Part shown: one piece after another, positions 54,337-64,000 of the stretch | Numbering within the stretch: the first letter of the stretch is position 1 | Layout of the letters: the number at the start of each line of letters is the position of its first letter | Assembly (NCBI RefSeq): GCF_900102545.1 | Contig: NZ_FNBN01000013.1 | Span: forward strand, 62,001-126,000 | Reading direction: 5' to 3' | Origin: Chitinophaga filiformis | Lineage (GTDB): Bacteria > Bacteroidota > Bacteroidia > Chitinophagales > Chitinophagaceae | Length of the DNA stretch: 64,000 nucleotides | The notes under the pieces: model-generated | Told to the model about the DNA's origin: nothing | The model's database searches: none | Seen by the model: only the letters and a program-made list of their open reading frames with translations | Translations under genes and position numbers: made by a program

Positions 54337-55500
54337 ATGCAATCAGCGCTTTCTATTGGGTTCCTTACTCCTTATTCCGGTGTATATCCTGCCTATTCTG
54401 CCCATCTGGTAACAGGTTGGCTGCTGGGTATGGGATTAGATCCCGTGCGGCAGAGAACAGTGCAGTTTACATCAGAGTATACCCATATGGGAGGCGCTGG
54501 TGCTTCTGTTGACGCTGCCCGCAAACTGCTTTTCTTCAATAATGTCGATATATTGTCTGGTCTGATCAGCTATAAAATAGCACCGGATATTATCCCTTTA
54601 GTGGAGAATACGAAAAGACCGGCATTCTTCTTTGATATGGGTGAATATATTCCCCACTTCCCTTACCTCAGCCCCGATGTATTCTATGCCTCACACCAGT
54701 TGTGGCAATCAGAGTATGCATTGGGAAAGTGGGCTCACAGCCATTTTGGGGATGGAGGTCATATGATCATGCCAGTGTATGAAGCCGGCTATCACCTGCA
54801 TAGTGCATTTAAAGAAGGGGTTACCGCTGCAGGCAGCACACAGATAAGTTTTACGGTATTACCGCATGATGAGAATGATCCTAAAAGAATGGAGCTGGAC
54901 GGACTCTTTACAACACTCGCCAAAGATCCCCCACCATATGTCCATGCCATCTTCGCAGGTAGCATGGGTACACGTTTCCTTGAAAAATGGATACAAAGTG
55001 GCTTTCATAAAAAAATCCCGCTGCTGATCAACGAAACGATGGCATATGATGATGTATTGGAAGATATTAAACATATAGACCTGGAAATTTATACATCCAT
55101 GATGTGGATGCGTGAAGACCAGAATAAAGCGAATCAGCAATTTGTAAAGAAGTTCGAAAGCATCGCCCAGCAACCAGCTAACATCTATGCATTAATGGGA
55201 TATGAGGCTGGCTTAATGTGGCGGGAATTGTTACCCCACGCTAAGAAAAAAGACTGGGATGCCGTAAAACAGCAGCTCCGTAACGGCGTGATAGATGGTC
55301 CCAGAGGCCAGAAAAACTTTTACCCAGCTTCAGGATTTGCCCTGCCAACAGCCAACATTCTCAGGATCAGTACAACTGGTAATAAAATAAACAAATTAAT
55401 TCTTGATCAGGGAGCAGGAATGCGCTATGATGCGAAGGAATTTGAAATGATTCATAACGAATCAATGACCGGTTGGCAAAACCCTTTTCTCTGCATTTAA
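54337..55500 (+). CDS. Periplasmic-binding-protein-like protein (Leu/Ile/Val type) lacking a signal peptide
   Basis: A 387-residue protein of the type I periplasmic-binding fold (Peripla_BP_6). It starts SIGFLTPYSGVYPAY, with DILSGLISYKIAPDIIPLVE, FFDMGEYIPHFPYLSPDVFYASHQLWQSEYALGKWA (in pieces) and LLINETMAYDDVLEDIKHIDLEIYTSMMW. Homologues bind amino acids or aromatic compounds for ABC import. Here the domain starts at residue 6 with no signal peptide, and no permease or ATPase gene is linked. It sits in one operon with the collar gene and the giant adhesin (9-base gap), which is an unusual setting; cytoplasmic or signal-less export are both open. Confidence 0.8.
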   Translation: MQSALSIGFLTPYSGVYPAYSAHLVTGWLLGMGLDPVRQRTVQFTSEYTHMGGAGASVDAARKLLFFNNVDILSGLISYKIAPDIIPLVENTKRPAFFFDMGEYIPHFPYLSPDVFYASHQLWQSEYALGKWAHSHFGDGGHMIMPVYEAGYHLHSAFKEGVTAAGSTQISFTVLPHDENDPKRMELDGLFTTLAKDPPPYVHAIFAGSMGTRFLEKWIQSGFHKKIPLLINETMAYDDVLEDIKHIDLEIYTSMMWMREDQNKANQQFVKKFESIAQQPANIYALMGYEAGLMWRELLPHAKKKDWDAVKQQLRNGVIDGPRGQKNFYPASGFALPTANILRISTTGNKINKLILDQGAGMRYDAKEFEMIHNESMTGWQNPFLCI

Positions 55501-55509
55501 CAGTTTTAT

Positions 55510-58500
55510 ATGAATGACACATTTACCCGAGGTATCAGCAGGATCCTGTTGATACTTTTCTTCATGCTAGCTGGCTTCACAAGCTTTGCACAGTATACGA
55601 AGACGTCTCTGGAAACAGGACGTAGTAAGTATTCTGCCATGGCCAAAGACCAGAGTGGCAACCTGTTCGTCGTTCGCGCCAATGCGGCTGGGACCGCCTA
55701 TGAATTGGTGAAATACACGAACGGTACAGGTACCGCCCAGATCCTCTACAGCAATCTGCAGCAGGATAATGGGGTTCCTCCCATCGGACTTGCCATTAAC
55801 ACAATAGGCGATGTCTTTGTAACCAGTATGAATTCAACTGATGGCTGGGAGATTCTTAAACTGCCCGCTCCGGCTAACAACAGTCCCACTGTTGTCCATT
55901 CCGGTAGCTACTACTCCGTTTTGGCAATAGATCAAAGCAACAACCTGCTATCGCTGGAATGGGACGGTGGTAGTAATTATCAGGTAGTTAGATATCCTTT
56001 CGGCGCGGAACAGGTCGCAGGTACAGTCGTTTGGAGCGGACTCCCTCTACCTTCAGGACTATCAAGTACCTATCCCGCAGGTCTCGTGACCGACTCTCAC
56101 GGAAACATTTTCCTGACAGACTTTCTTGAAAATTCCGGAGGCCGTCTTATTAAGTTGACCTCTCCGGGATTTGGAGCTACTGTCCTGGCCACAAACAGGG
56201 GATTTACAGCGCTGGCTGTAGATGGCGCAGACAACCTGTATATAAATGAAGCTACAGCAACTGCCAATGTTGCACAGATCGTAAAATACACCGATCCTAC
56301 TCAGACTGGACAAGTACTCTATAACCAACTTAGCTATGACGTCAATGCCCATCCATATGGATTGGTTGTCATGCCTAATGGAAACATTTTTGCAAATAGT
56401 AATGGCTCTGCACCGGAAGTTGTTAAACTAGCACCTCCCAACATCAACGTTTCAAGCGTTGTACGTGCTGGGGGTAATCCTACCAACGCTGCATCCGTCA
56501 CTTACACCGTCACCTTCAGCGGCTCTGCTGCCGGTGTAACTACCAGCGCATTTACGCTCGTTCCAACCGGTGTCTCCGGTGCATCTATCACAAGTGTAAC
56601 AGGAAGCGGTACTACTTATACCGTAACTGTCAACACTGGCTCAGGCTCTGGTACTCTTGGACTGAACGTTAACGGCACAGGTATCTCTCCTGTAGTGGCC
56701 AACGCTCCTTACACCGGCCAGGTGTACACCGTCGACAAAGTTGCACCTACCGGTTCAATCGTCATCAACAGTGGTGCTACATACACCAACAATGTGAATG
56801 TAACATTGACCCTTACCGGCAATGATGCAAACCCTCCATTACAGATGGCCTTCTCTCTGGATGGTGGCACATATAGTGCGGATGAAGCATTTGCAACGAC
56901 CAAAGCTATTGCACTGCCGGCAACAGACGGCACGCGAACAGTGGCTATGCGACTGAAAGATGCGGCAGGTAACACGGTTATTTACAGCGATGACATTATC
57001 CTGGACCGTGTAGCACCTAATACCACAATCTCTGCTGGTCCTTTGGATCCGACCACGTCAACAACTGCCAACTTTATTTTCAACGCAAGTGAAGCGAATT
57101 GTACATTCCAGGGAAGCCTTGATGGCGGAGCATTTACACCGGTTACCTCTCCAATTACGCTTACCGGACTGGCAGATGGACCACATACCTTCCAGGTAAG
57201 GGCAATCGATCCGGCCGGAAATATAGATCCTACCCCTGCTTCCTATACGTGGACTATAGATGCCACCGGCCCGCAGATCACAAGCGTAGGTGTTCCTACA
57301 AACGGATACTACAAAGCAGGTACCACGCTCGACTTCAAAGTGAATTACAATGAACCGGCAATTGTAGACCAGACTGCAGGTACTCCGTATATCAATCTCA
57401 TCATCGGCCTCGATGCGGTACAGGTACCGTACATTGGCGGTACCGGTACAAACCAGTTAACGTTCCGCTATACCGTACAGCAGGGTGAAATGGATATGGA
57501 CGGTATCACCGTGCAACCACTGGTACAGAACAACAGCGGCTTTATCAAAGATGCACTGGGTAACGATGCATCTACTTCATTGCAGAATGTAGGTAATACC
57601 ACCCTGGTGCGGATAAATACATCCATACCGTCAGTAACATTGTCTACCGCTACGGTTATGCCGACCAATGCACCGTTTACTGTTACAGCTACCTTCAGCG
57701 AAGCTGTAAGCGGTCTCACGGTAAGTGATTTCAACGTGTTGAATACGACAGTCAGCAACCTGCAGACTTCAGATAACATCACGTACACCGTATTAATGAC
57801 GCCTGCTTCTGCCGGTACCCGACCTATCAGTTTGCCTTCCGGCGCAGCTCTTAATATTGGTGGAAATCCCAACACACCTTCCAATACGCTCACGTATACT
57901 TACGATCCTACCGCTCCAACGGTTACATCCGTAGCTGTTCCTGCAAATGGGTATCACACAGAGGGTGATCCACTCACCTTCACTGTTAAATTCAGTGAAG
58001 ACATCTTCCTGAATACTACGGGAGGTACACCTGCTCTTAATATTACGATCGGTGGAACTCCAGTATCCGTACCTTATGTCGGTACTTCAGGCGTTGACGG
58101 GCTGACATTTGGCTATATCGTAGCGAATGGCGATATGGACATGGATGGTATCACCATAAATGCCCTGACGTTAAATGGTGCAACTATCAGGGATGCCGCT
58201 TCCAACAACGCAAACCTGACACTGAACAACGTAGGGCCAACTACAGGTGTGTTTGTAAATACTGCACATCCTTCCGTGGCTATCACTTCTACTGCACCAG
58301 CTATTGTGAATGCGCCGTATACGGCCACTATCACTTTCAGCGAGGCAGTATCCGACTTCGATATTAGTGGCATTACAACTGGCAATGCAAGCCTCAGCAG
58401 CCTGAATACTTCAGACAATATCACTTATACCGTGCTGGTTACACCAACTACCGATGGTACAGTGACACTGAATATTGCAGCGAATATGGCTCACAATATC

Positions 58501-61500
58501 GCAGGAAATGGCAACAATGCTTCCAACACATTGTCCCGTATCTATGATATAGCCCCTCCTTCGGTAACGGCTGTAGATGTACCGCCAAACGGTTATTATA
58601 AAGCAGGATCTATAATGGACTTCACTGTTCATTTCAGTGAGAACATCACGCTGAATACAAGCGGTGGTACCCCTCAGCTGAGCCTGACCTTCGGTTCATC
58701 AACTGTAAATGCCACCTATAATGGTACTTCCGGTACAGATGCACTGAACTTCCAGTACACTGTAGTGAATGGCGATATGGATATGGACGGCATTCAGGTA
58801 AGCGCGCTCGTATTAAATGGCAGCACCATTAAGGATATTGCCAATAACAATGCAGTGCTGACCTTGAATAATGTGGCTAATACCACTGGCATATTTGTCA
58901 ATACACAGCATCCGTCAGTAGCATTGACCACAACAGCACCTGCACTGGTAAATGCGCCATTCACGGTAACTGTTACCTTCAGCGAAAATGTAACAGGACT
59001 TGATCCTGCTGATTTCAGTGTAACCAATGCAACAGTTGGCTCCCTGGCTAGCATAAATAGTGCTACTTATACTGTACTGGTCACTCCTACTGCCGACGGT
59101 CCTGTAAGTATCAGCTTGCCAGCAGGTGCTGCAGTAAATATTGGCGACAATGACAATACTGCTTCCAACACCTTAAATCATACTTATGATGGTACGGTTC
59201 CGGTGGTTACATCTGTAGCAGTTCCTGCAAACGGATACTACAAAGCAGGTACTACGCTCGACTTCATCGTTCGTTTCAGCGAGAACATCGTACTGAATAC
59301 AAGCGGTGGTAATCCGACACTGGCCCTCACCGTCGGTGCAGCAACTGTCAATGCAATATTCACCGGCACCAATGGTACAGATGGACTGAACTTCACTTAC
59401 ACTGTACAGAGCGGTGATATGGACATGGACGGTATCGTTATAAACAGCCTGGTACTGAACGGTGCTACGCTTAAAGATGATGCTACCAACAACGCCGACC
59501 TGACACTGAATAACGTTGGTAATACTGCCACGGTACGGGTAAATACATCCATCCCGACAGTAACATTGTCTACCACAGCGGCTGATCCGACCAATGCACC
59601 GTTTACTGTTACAGCTACCTTCAGCGAAGCAGTGACCGGACTGGATCTAAGTGATTTCACTGTGTCAAATGCTACACTCAGCAGCCTGAACACAACAGAT
59701 AATATCACTTATACCCTGCTGTTCTTCCCTTCCTCCGATGGTCCTACAAGCATCAGCTTACCAGCAGATGCAGCAGTGAATATCGGCGATAATGGCAATA
59801 CGGCGTCCAATGTACTTAGCCGCGTTTATGATGCTACCGCTCCAACGGTTACATCCGTAGCAGTACCAGCTAATAAGTATTACAGAGCGGGTGAAACACT
59901 CAACTTCACTGTTAACTTCAGTGAGAACATCTTCCTGAATACTACAGGTGGTACGCCTTCCCTGCGTGTTACCATTGGTACTATTCCGGTGCAGGCCGCC
60001 TATACCGGTACTGTTGGTAATAACGCCCTGACATTCGCCTATACCGTGGTGAACGGCGATATGGATATGGATGGTATCACTGTAAATGCGCTGAACTTAA
60101 ATGGTGCAACGCTCAGGGATGCTGCTACCAACAACGCCAACCTGACGCTGAACAACATAGCGCCTACAACAGGTGTGTTCGTAAATACAACACATCCTTC
60201 CGTAGCCATCACTTCTGCTGCACCAGCTATCGTGAACGTGCCATTTACGGCTACTATCACTTTCAGTGAAGCAGTATCCAACTTTGTGATTGGCGATATC
60301 ACTGCGACTAACGCAGCCCTCAGCAACCTGACCACTACAGACAATATCACTTACACCGTACTGGTTACACCACCTGCCGACGGTACAGTGACACTGAACA
60401 TAGCGGCAGACGTAGCGGAGAACATCGGAGCGAATGGCAACACCGCTTCAAATACCCTGTCCCGTCTCTATGATGCTGCTCCTCCTGCAGTAACAGCAGT
60501 AGATGTACCGGCCAACGGTTATTATAATGCAGGCACCCACCTGGACTTCATCGTTCATTTCAGTGAGAACATCACGCTGAATACAACCGGTGGTAATCCT
60601 GCGCTGAGCCTCACCATTGGTTCATCAACTGTAAATGCTACCTATACCGGCACTTCCGGCACAGATGCGCTGAACTTCAGCTATACTGTGGTGAACGGAG
60701 ATATGGATATGGACGGCATCACAGTAGGTAACCTCCTGTTAAATGGCAGTACCATTGTGGATGCAGCCAATAACGCTGCAGTTCTCACATTGAATAATGT
60801 GGGTAATACAACAAACGTATTTGTCAATACACAGCATCCGACAGTAACACTGTCTACAACAGCTCCTGCATTTGTGAATGCGCCATACACAGTGACTGCC
60901 ACCTTCAGTGAAGCAGTAACCGGCCTTGTAGCAGGCGATTTCAGGGCGACAAACGCAACTTTCAGCAACCTGCAGACTGCTGACAATATCACTTACACCG
61001 TACTGGTTACGCCGACCGCCGACGGACCTGTAAGCGTCTACTTACTTGCAGATGCTGCATTCAACATCGGCGCTAACGGCAATACCGCATCCAACACGGT
61101 AAACAATACTTATGATGGTACCGTTCCAACGGTTACAGCGGTTGCTGTTCCGGCAAACGGATACTACAAAGCAGGTACAACGCTCGACTTCATCGTTCGT
61201 TTCAGCGAGAACATTACGCTGAATACAAGCGGTGGTAATCCAGCCCTGAGCCTCACTATCGGCACTGCAACTGTCAACGCAGCTTATACCGGTCTTAACG
61301 GTACAGATGGACTGAACTTCAGTTACACTGTACAGAACGGCGATATGGACATGGATGGTATCGTTGTAAACAGCCTGGCATTGAACGGTGCTACTATTAA
61401 AGACGTTGCTACCAACGATGCAGTGTTAACGCTCAATAATGTTGGTAATACCTCCAACGTATTTGTGAACACCGCTCACCCATCAGTAACGATAAGCACT

Positions 61501-64000
61501 CCATCCGCTTCAAGCGTAAATACACCGTTCACGGTTGACATCGCCTTCAGCGAAAACGTGACCGGCTTTACCAGCGCTGATATTGCTGTTACCAATGGAA
61601 ACGCCAGCCCTGTAACGGTAATCGACAATGCACATTACAGCATCATAGTTGTACCGACTGCAGAAGGAGTAGTAAGTGTAAACATCCCGGCGGATGTAGC
61701 TGCAAACATTGGTGGTAATGGCAACACTGCTTCCAATACATTAAGCATCACTTACGATATCACCAAACCAACTGTTACTTCCGTAACAGTACCTGCGGAT
61801 AAATATTACAACGCAGGTCAGGTACTGAACTTCACCGTTAACTTCGATGAAGACGTCAACCTGAACATGCCACCAGCTGCTGATCCTTACCTCACGCTGA
61901 CTATCGGTGCCGCGACTATGAATGCCACTTACGCCGGCGCTTCCTCAGCAAGAGAACTGAACTTCAGCTATACTGTAGTGAACGGAGATCAGGATATGGA
62001 CGGTATCACTGTTGGTACGCTTGTTCTAAACGGCAGCTCAATAAAAGATGCTGCTGATAACGATGCAGATCTGACATTGAATAACATCGGTAACACCACT
62101 CAGGTAAGAGTAAACACTACCAACCCGAGCGTGACACTTTCTTCTACTGCCAACACACTGATCAACGCGCCGTTCACTGTAACAGCGACCTTCAGTGAAG
62201 CAGTGACGATCCTGACCGAAAGTGATTTCTCTGTCACCAATGCTACACTTTCCGGTCTGACATCTTCAGACAATATCACCTACACCGTAACCGTGACACC
62301 AACTGCGGATGGTGCTGTAAGCATACAGGTGCCAGCTAATGCAGTAGTGAACATTGGAGGCAATAGTAACACGCCTTCCAATACGCTTAACTTCACTTAC
62401 GACGGCACTAAGCCAAGCGTAACTGCTGTAGTCGTACCTGTCAATGGTTACTATAAAGCAGGTGATGTACTGAACTTCACTGTTAACTTCAGTGAAAACA
62501 TCAACCTCAACACCGCAGGAGGTGCTCCTTATCTTAATGTTGTCCTTGGCTCGGGTACTGTGAGAGCTGCTTACACTGTCGCAACCGCGAACAGCCTGTC
62601 ATTCAGCTACACAGTACAACCAGGGGATATGGATCTGGACGGTATCACACTGGGTACGCTCAACTTAAATGGCAGCACCATTAAAGATGACGCTACAAAC
62701 GATGCGGACCTTGCACTGAATAATGTGGGCAATACTTCTCAGGTGTTCGTTCATACAGGATCACCATCTGTACAATTGTCTACTACTGCTGCTACCCGCG
62801 TGAACGCGCCATTTACAGTGACCGCTGTCTTCAATGAAGCAGTAACCGGTCTGGCAGTTGCTGACTTCACCGTAACCAACGGTACTGCCAGCAACCTGCA
62901 AACAACAGACAACATCACTTACACCCTCACAGTAACACCAGCTGCCGACGGCGCTGTTACTATCCAGCTGCCAGCTGCTCAGGCACAGAACGTAGTGTTT
63001 AACGGCAACACAGCTTCCAACACGCTGAGTGTTACTTATGACGCTACCGCTCCGGCAATCACCACAGGCCTGGCCTTCGAGGTGCTGGAAAGAAGCGCAG
63101 TAGGTACACTGGTTGGTCAGGTAACCGCAACCGACGCATCAGGCATCATCCAGAACTGGACTATCGCATCCGATGCTTCCATCGGCGCCTTCTCAATAGA
63201 CGCTAACGGCAACATCAGGGTGGCAGATCAGGCCAAACTGAACGCCGCCGTGAACACTACTGTCAACCTGACTATCACTGTCACTGACGGATTGAACACC
63301 AGCGTTGCAGTACCGGTAACTGTACAGGTGAAACTGGTGAACCAGTCGCCAACCCTCGACGCGATAGACAACGTAACAATCTGTCCGGACGGTCAGGAAC
63401 ACACCATCCAGCTGTCAGGTGCTTCTGCAGTAGAACCAGGTCAGACCTATGGCTTTACCATCATCACTGATAAAGCAGCCAACTTCGATAAGCTGAGCGT
63501 AACAGCAGCAGGTCTCATCACTTACCAGCTGAAGACCAGCGCAAGCGGTACATCCACAGTCACTGTTACCATCAAGGATAACGGTGGTATTGCAAACGGT
63601 GGTACCGATACACTGCGCCGCTCCTTCAATATTGAAGTAGCTACCCTGGGTGCAATCACTATCAGCAGCGATAAAGGCAACAATATCTCCAAAGGTGATA
63701 TTGTACACCTCACCGCAACAGGTGGTACTCACTACCAGTGGGATAATGCCGATGGCATCCTCAGTGGTCAGCAGAGCGCAACGCTGGAAGTAAGGCCAAT
63801 GCAGAACACTACTTATCATGTTACCGCAAGCAACGACATGGGCTGTATCAATACTGCCGACTTCACAGTCTCAGTAGTGGCAGACTTCAAGGTAGATGCG
63901 GTAAATCTCCTGACACCAAATGGTGATGGTAAGAATGATAAATGGGTGATCCGTAACCTGGATAGCTATCCTAACAATGAAGTGAAGATCTTCGACCGCA
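55510..64000 (+). CDS. Giant T9SS type B adhesin with nine 214-aa Ig-like repeats (3' end outside window)
   Basis: More than 2,830 codons from ATG 55510 run off the right edge. Signal peptide: ILLILFFMLAGFTSFAQ. Residues about 20-310 form an NHL/six-bladed-propeller-like region (LAIDQSNNLLSLEW, GLVTDSHGNIFLTDF, GLVVMPNGNIFANS). Ig-like spacer domains follow to about 583. Nine tandem units of 213-215 residues then run to about 2510. Each has two halves: half A with VPANGYYKAG..LDF, FSENI..LNT and a DxDxDG turn, and half B with NAPFTVTATFSEAV and NITYTVLVTP. After these come a cadherin-like domain (FEVLERSAVGTLVGQVTATDASG), two further beta domains and the start of a CHU_C sorting domain (NLLTPNGDGKNDKW). 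A surface adhesin is the likely role; it is the last visible gene of the operon. Confidence 0.9.
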   Translation, partial: MNDTFTRGISRILLILFFMLAGFTSFAQYTKTSLETGRSKYSAMAKDQSGNLFVVRANAAGTAYELVKYTNGTGTAQILYSNLQQDNGVPPIGLAINTIGDVFVTSMNSTDGWEILKLPAPANNSPTVVHSGSYYSVLAIDQSNNLLSLEWDGGSNYQVVRYPFGAEQVAGTVVWSGLPLPSGLSSTYPAGLVTDSHGNIFLTDFLENSGGRLIKLTSPGFGATVLATNRGFTALAVDGADNLYINEATATANVAQIVKYTDPTQTGQVLYNQLSYDVNAHPYGLVVMPNGNIFANSNGSAPEVVKLAPPNINVSSVVRAGGNPTNAASVTYTVTFSGSAAGVTTSAFTLVPTGVSGASITSVTGSGTTYTVTVNTGSGSGTLGLNVNGTGISPVVANAPYTGQVYTVDKVAPTGSIVINSGATYTNNVNVTLTLTGNDANPPLQMAFSLDGGTYSADEAFATTKAIALPATDGTRTVAMRLKDAAGNTVIYSDDIILDRVAPNTTISAGPLDPTTSTTANFIFNASEANCTFQGSLDGGAFTPVTSPITLTGLADGPHTFQVRAIDPAGNIDPTPASYTWTIDATGPQITSVGVPTNGYYKAGTTLDFKVNYNEPAIVDQTAGTPYINLIIGLDAVQVPYIGGTGTNQLTFRYTVQQGEMDMDGITVQPLVQNNSGFIKDALGNDASTSLQNVGNTTLVRINTSIPSVTLSTATVMPTNAPFTVTATFSEAVSGLTVSDFNVLNTTVSNLQTSDNITYTVLMTPASAGTRPISLPSGAALNIGGNPNTPSNTLTYTYDPTAPTVTSVAVPANGYHTEGDPLTFTVKFSEDIFLNTTGGTPALNITIGGTPVSVPYVGTSGVDGLTFGYIVANGDMDMDGITINALTLNGATIRDAASNNANLTLNNVGPTTGVFVNTAHPSVAITSTAPAIVNAPYTATITFSEAVSDFDISGITTGNASLSSLNTSDNITYTVLVTPTTDGTVTLNIAANMAHNIAGNGNNASNTLSRIYDIAPPSVTAVDVPPNGYYKAGSIMDFTVHFSENITLNTSGGTPQLSLTFGSSTVNATYNGTSGTDALNFQYTVVNGDMDMDGIQVSALVLNGSTIKDIANNNAVLTLNNVANTTGIFVNTQHPSVALTTTAPALVNAPFTVTVTFSENVTGLDPADFSVTNATVGSLASINSATYTVLVTPTADGPVSISLPAGAAVNIGDNDNTASNTLNHTYDGTVPVVTSVAVPANGYYKAGTTLDFIVRFSENIVLNTSGGNPTLALTVGAATVNAIFTGTNGTDGLNFTYTVQSGDMDMDGIVINSLVLNGATLKDDATNNADLTLNNVGNTATVRVNTSIPTVTLSTTAADPTNAPFTVTATFSEAVTGLDLSDFTVSNATLSSLNTTDNITYTLLFFPSSDGPTSISLPADAAVNIGDNGNTASNVLSRVYDATAPTVTSVAVPANKYYRAGETLNFTVNFSENIFLNTTGGTPSLRVTIGTIPVQAAYTGTVGNNALTFAYTVVNGDMDMDGITVNALNLNGATLRDAATNNANLTLNNIAPTTGVFVNTTHPSVAITSAAPAIVNVPFTATITFSEAVSNFVIGDITATNAALSNLTTTDNITYTVLVTPPADGTVTLNIAADVAENIGANGNTASNTLSRLYDAAPPAVTAVDVPANGYYNAGTHLDFIVHFSENITLNTTGGNPALSLTIGSSTVNATYTGTSGTDALNFSYTVVNGDMDMDGITVGNLLLNGSTIVDAANNAAVLTLNNVGNTTNVFVNTQHPTVTLSTTAPAFVNAPYTVTATFSEAVTGLVAGDFRATNATFSNLQTADNITYTVLVTPTADGPVSVYLLADAAFNIGANGNTASNTVNNTYDGTVPTVTAVAVPANGYYKAGTTLDFIVRFSENITLNTSGGNPALSLTIGTATVNAAYTGLNGTDGLNFSYTVQNGDMDMDGIVVNSLALNGATIKDVATNDAVLTLNNVGNTSNVFVNTAHPSVTISTPSASSVNTPFTVDIAFSENVTGFTSADIAVTNGNASPVTVIDNAHYSIIVVPTAEGVVSVNIPADVAANIGGNGNTASNTLSITYDITKPTVTSVTVPADKYYNAGQVLNFTVNFDEDVNLNMPPAADPYLTLTIGAATMNATYAGASSARELNFSYTVVNGDQDMDGITVGTLVLNGSSIKDAADNDADLTLNNIGNTTQVRVNTTNPSVTLSSTANTLINAPFTVTATFSEAVTILTESDFSVTNATLSGLTSSDNITYTVTVTPTADGAVSIQVPANAVVNIGGNSNTPSNTLNFTYDGTKPSVTAVVVPVNGYYKAGDVLNFTVNFSENINLNTAGGAPYLNVVLGSGTVRAAYTVATANSLSFSYTVQPGDMDLDGITLGTLNLNGSTIKDDATNDADLALNNVGNTSQVFVHTGSPSVQLSTTAATRVNAPFTVTAVFNEAVTGLAVADFTVTNGTASNLQTTDNITYTLTVTPAADGAVTIQLPAAQAQNVVFNGNTASNTLSVTYDATAPAITTGLAFEVLERSAVGTLVGQVTATDASGIIQNWTIASDASIGAFSIDANGNIRVADQAKLNAAVNTTVNLTITVTDGLNTSVAVPVTVQVKLVNQSPTLDAIDNVTICPDGQEHTIQLSGASAVEPGQTYGFTIITDKAANFDKLSVTAAGLITYQLKTSASGTSTVTVTIKDNGGIANGGTDTLRRSFNIEVATLGAITISSDKGNNISKGDIVHLTATGGTHYQWDNADGILSGQQSATLEVRPMQNTTYHVTASNDMGCINTADFTVSVVADFKVDAVNLLTPNGDGKNDKWVIRNLDSYPNNEVKIFDR
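57259..63039 (+). repeat. Nine tandem 639-645 bp coding repeats in a three-unit super-repeat
   Basis: Units begin (at the Asp codon of a Y-D junction) at 57259, 57904, 58546, 59188, 59830, 60472, 61114, 61756 and 62401, and the last ends at 63039. Units 2-3-4 and 5-6-7 are each closest to the copy 1,926 bases away, so a block of three units was duplicated. Unit 1 also resembles unit 4. Repeated minus-strand open frames in this area are a by-product of the periodicity. Confidence 0.9.

Noticed and set aside
57468..60992. A regularly spaced series of about 103-codon minus-strand frames
   Set aside because: They are antisense images of the adhesin repeats, which is why they recur at 642 bp.

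Overview
The window comes from a Bacteroidota chromosome, most probably a soil or rhizosphere member of the Chitinophagaceae (Chitinophaga-like). The reasons are two large secreted proteins ending in the gliding-motility-associated CHU_C / type IX secretion (T9SS) type B sorting domain, lipoproteins with a Cys-Ser-Lys-Asp-Asp-Asp start, many Bacteroidota-typical families (YfhO, DUF2911, DUF1080, DUF4397, DUF892, phosphate-porin-like barrel), and promoter-like TTTG / TAnnTTTG boxes. Genus is an inference. No tRNA, rRNA, CRISPR array or insertion sequence was seen.

Left part (1-25 kb) is mostly housekeeping and single genes: the 5' part of a SprB-repeat T9SS protein, a GNAT acetyltransferase, a YfhO membrane protein, a Crp/Fnr regulator, a two-gene unit of purple-acid-phosphatase-like phosphoesterase and di-haem cytochrome c peroxidase, a DnaQ-fold exonuclease, a 530-bp GC-rich repeat-bearing gap, dusB, a porin, a SUFU-domain protein, an RhlE-type DEAD-box helicase starting at TTG, a DUF481 barrel with an APP1-type phosphatase, a YegS-type lipid kinase, a secreted alpha/beta hydrolase, two lipoproteins and a DUF1080 protein.

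Middle part (25.2-33.1 kb) is a compact five-gene operon matching the MoxR-vWA-beta-propeller ternary systems: an all-helical accessory protein, a MoxR AAA+ ATPase, a small accessory protein, a vWA-like/propeller protein with a degenerate metal site, and a membrane-anchored TPR/propeller protein. It is the strongest candidate for an under-characterised system. It is followed by TetR-UbiB/ABC1, DUF2911, an ABC permease with two SRPBCC proteins, sppA, folK-dNK, a flavoprotein and a TonB-plug-containing secreted protein.

Right part (45-64 kb) opens with an 870-bp gap that holds four helically phased TTAAC repeats upstream of a promoter-like box and a strong terminator. It then carries an unknown 401-aa protein, a GH19 enzyme, stress and small-enzyme genes and a beta-helix protein. 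It ends in a tight four-gene operon: a GH109-like Gfo/Idh/MocA protein without the usual EKP motif, a phage-tail-collar protein, a periplasmic-binding-protein-like protein without a signal peptide, and a giant T9SS adhesin of more than 2,800 aa. The adhesin has nine 214-aa tandem repeats arranged in a three-unit higher-order period and is cut off by the window edge.
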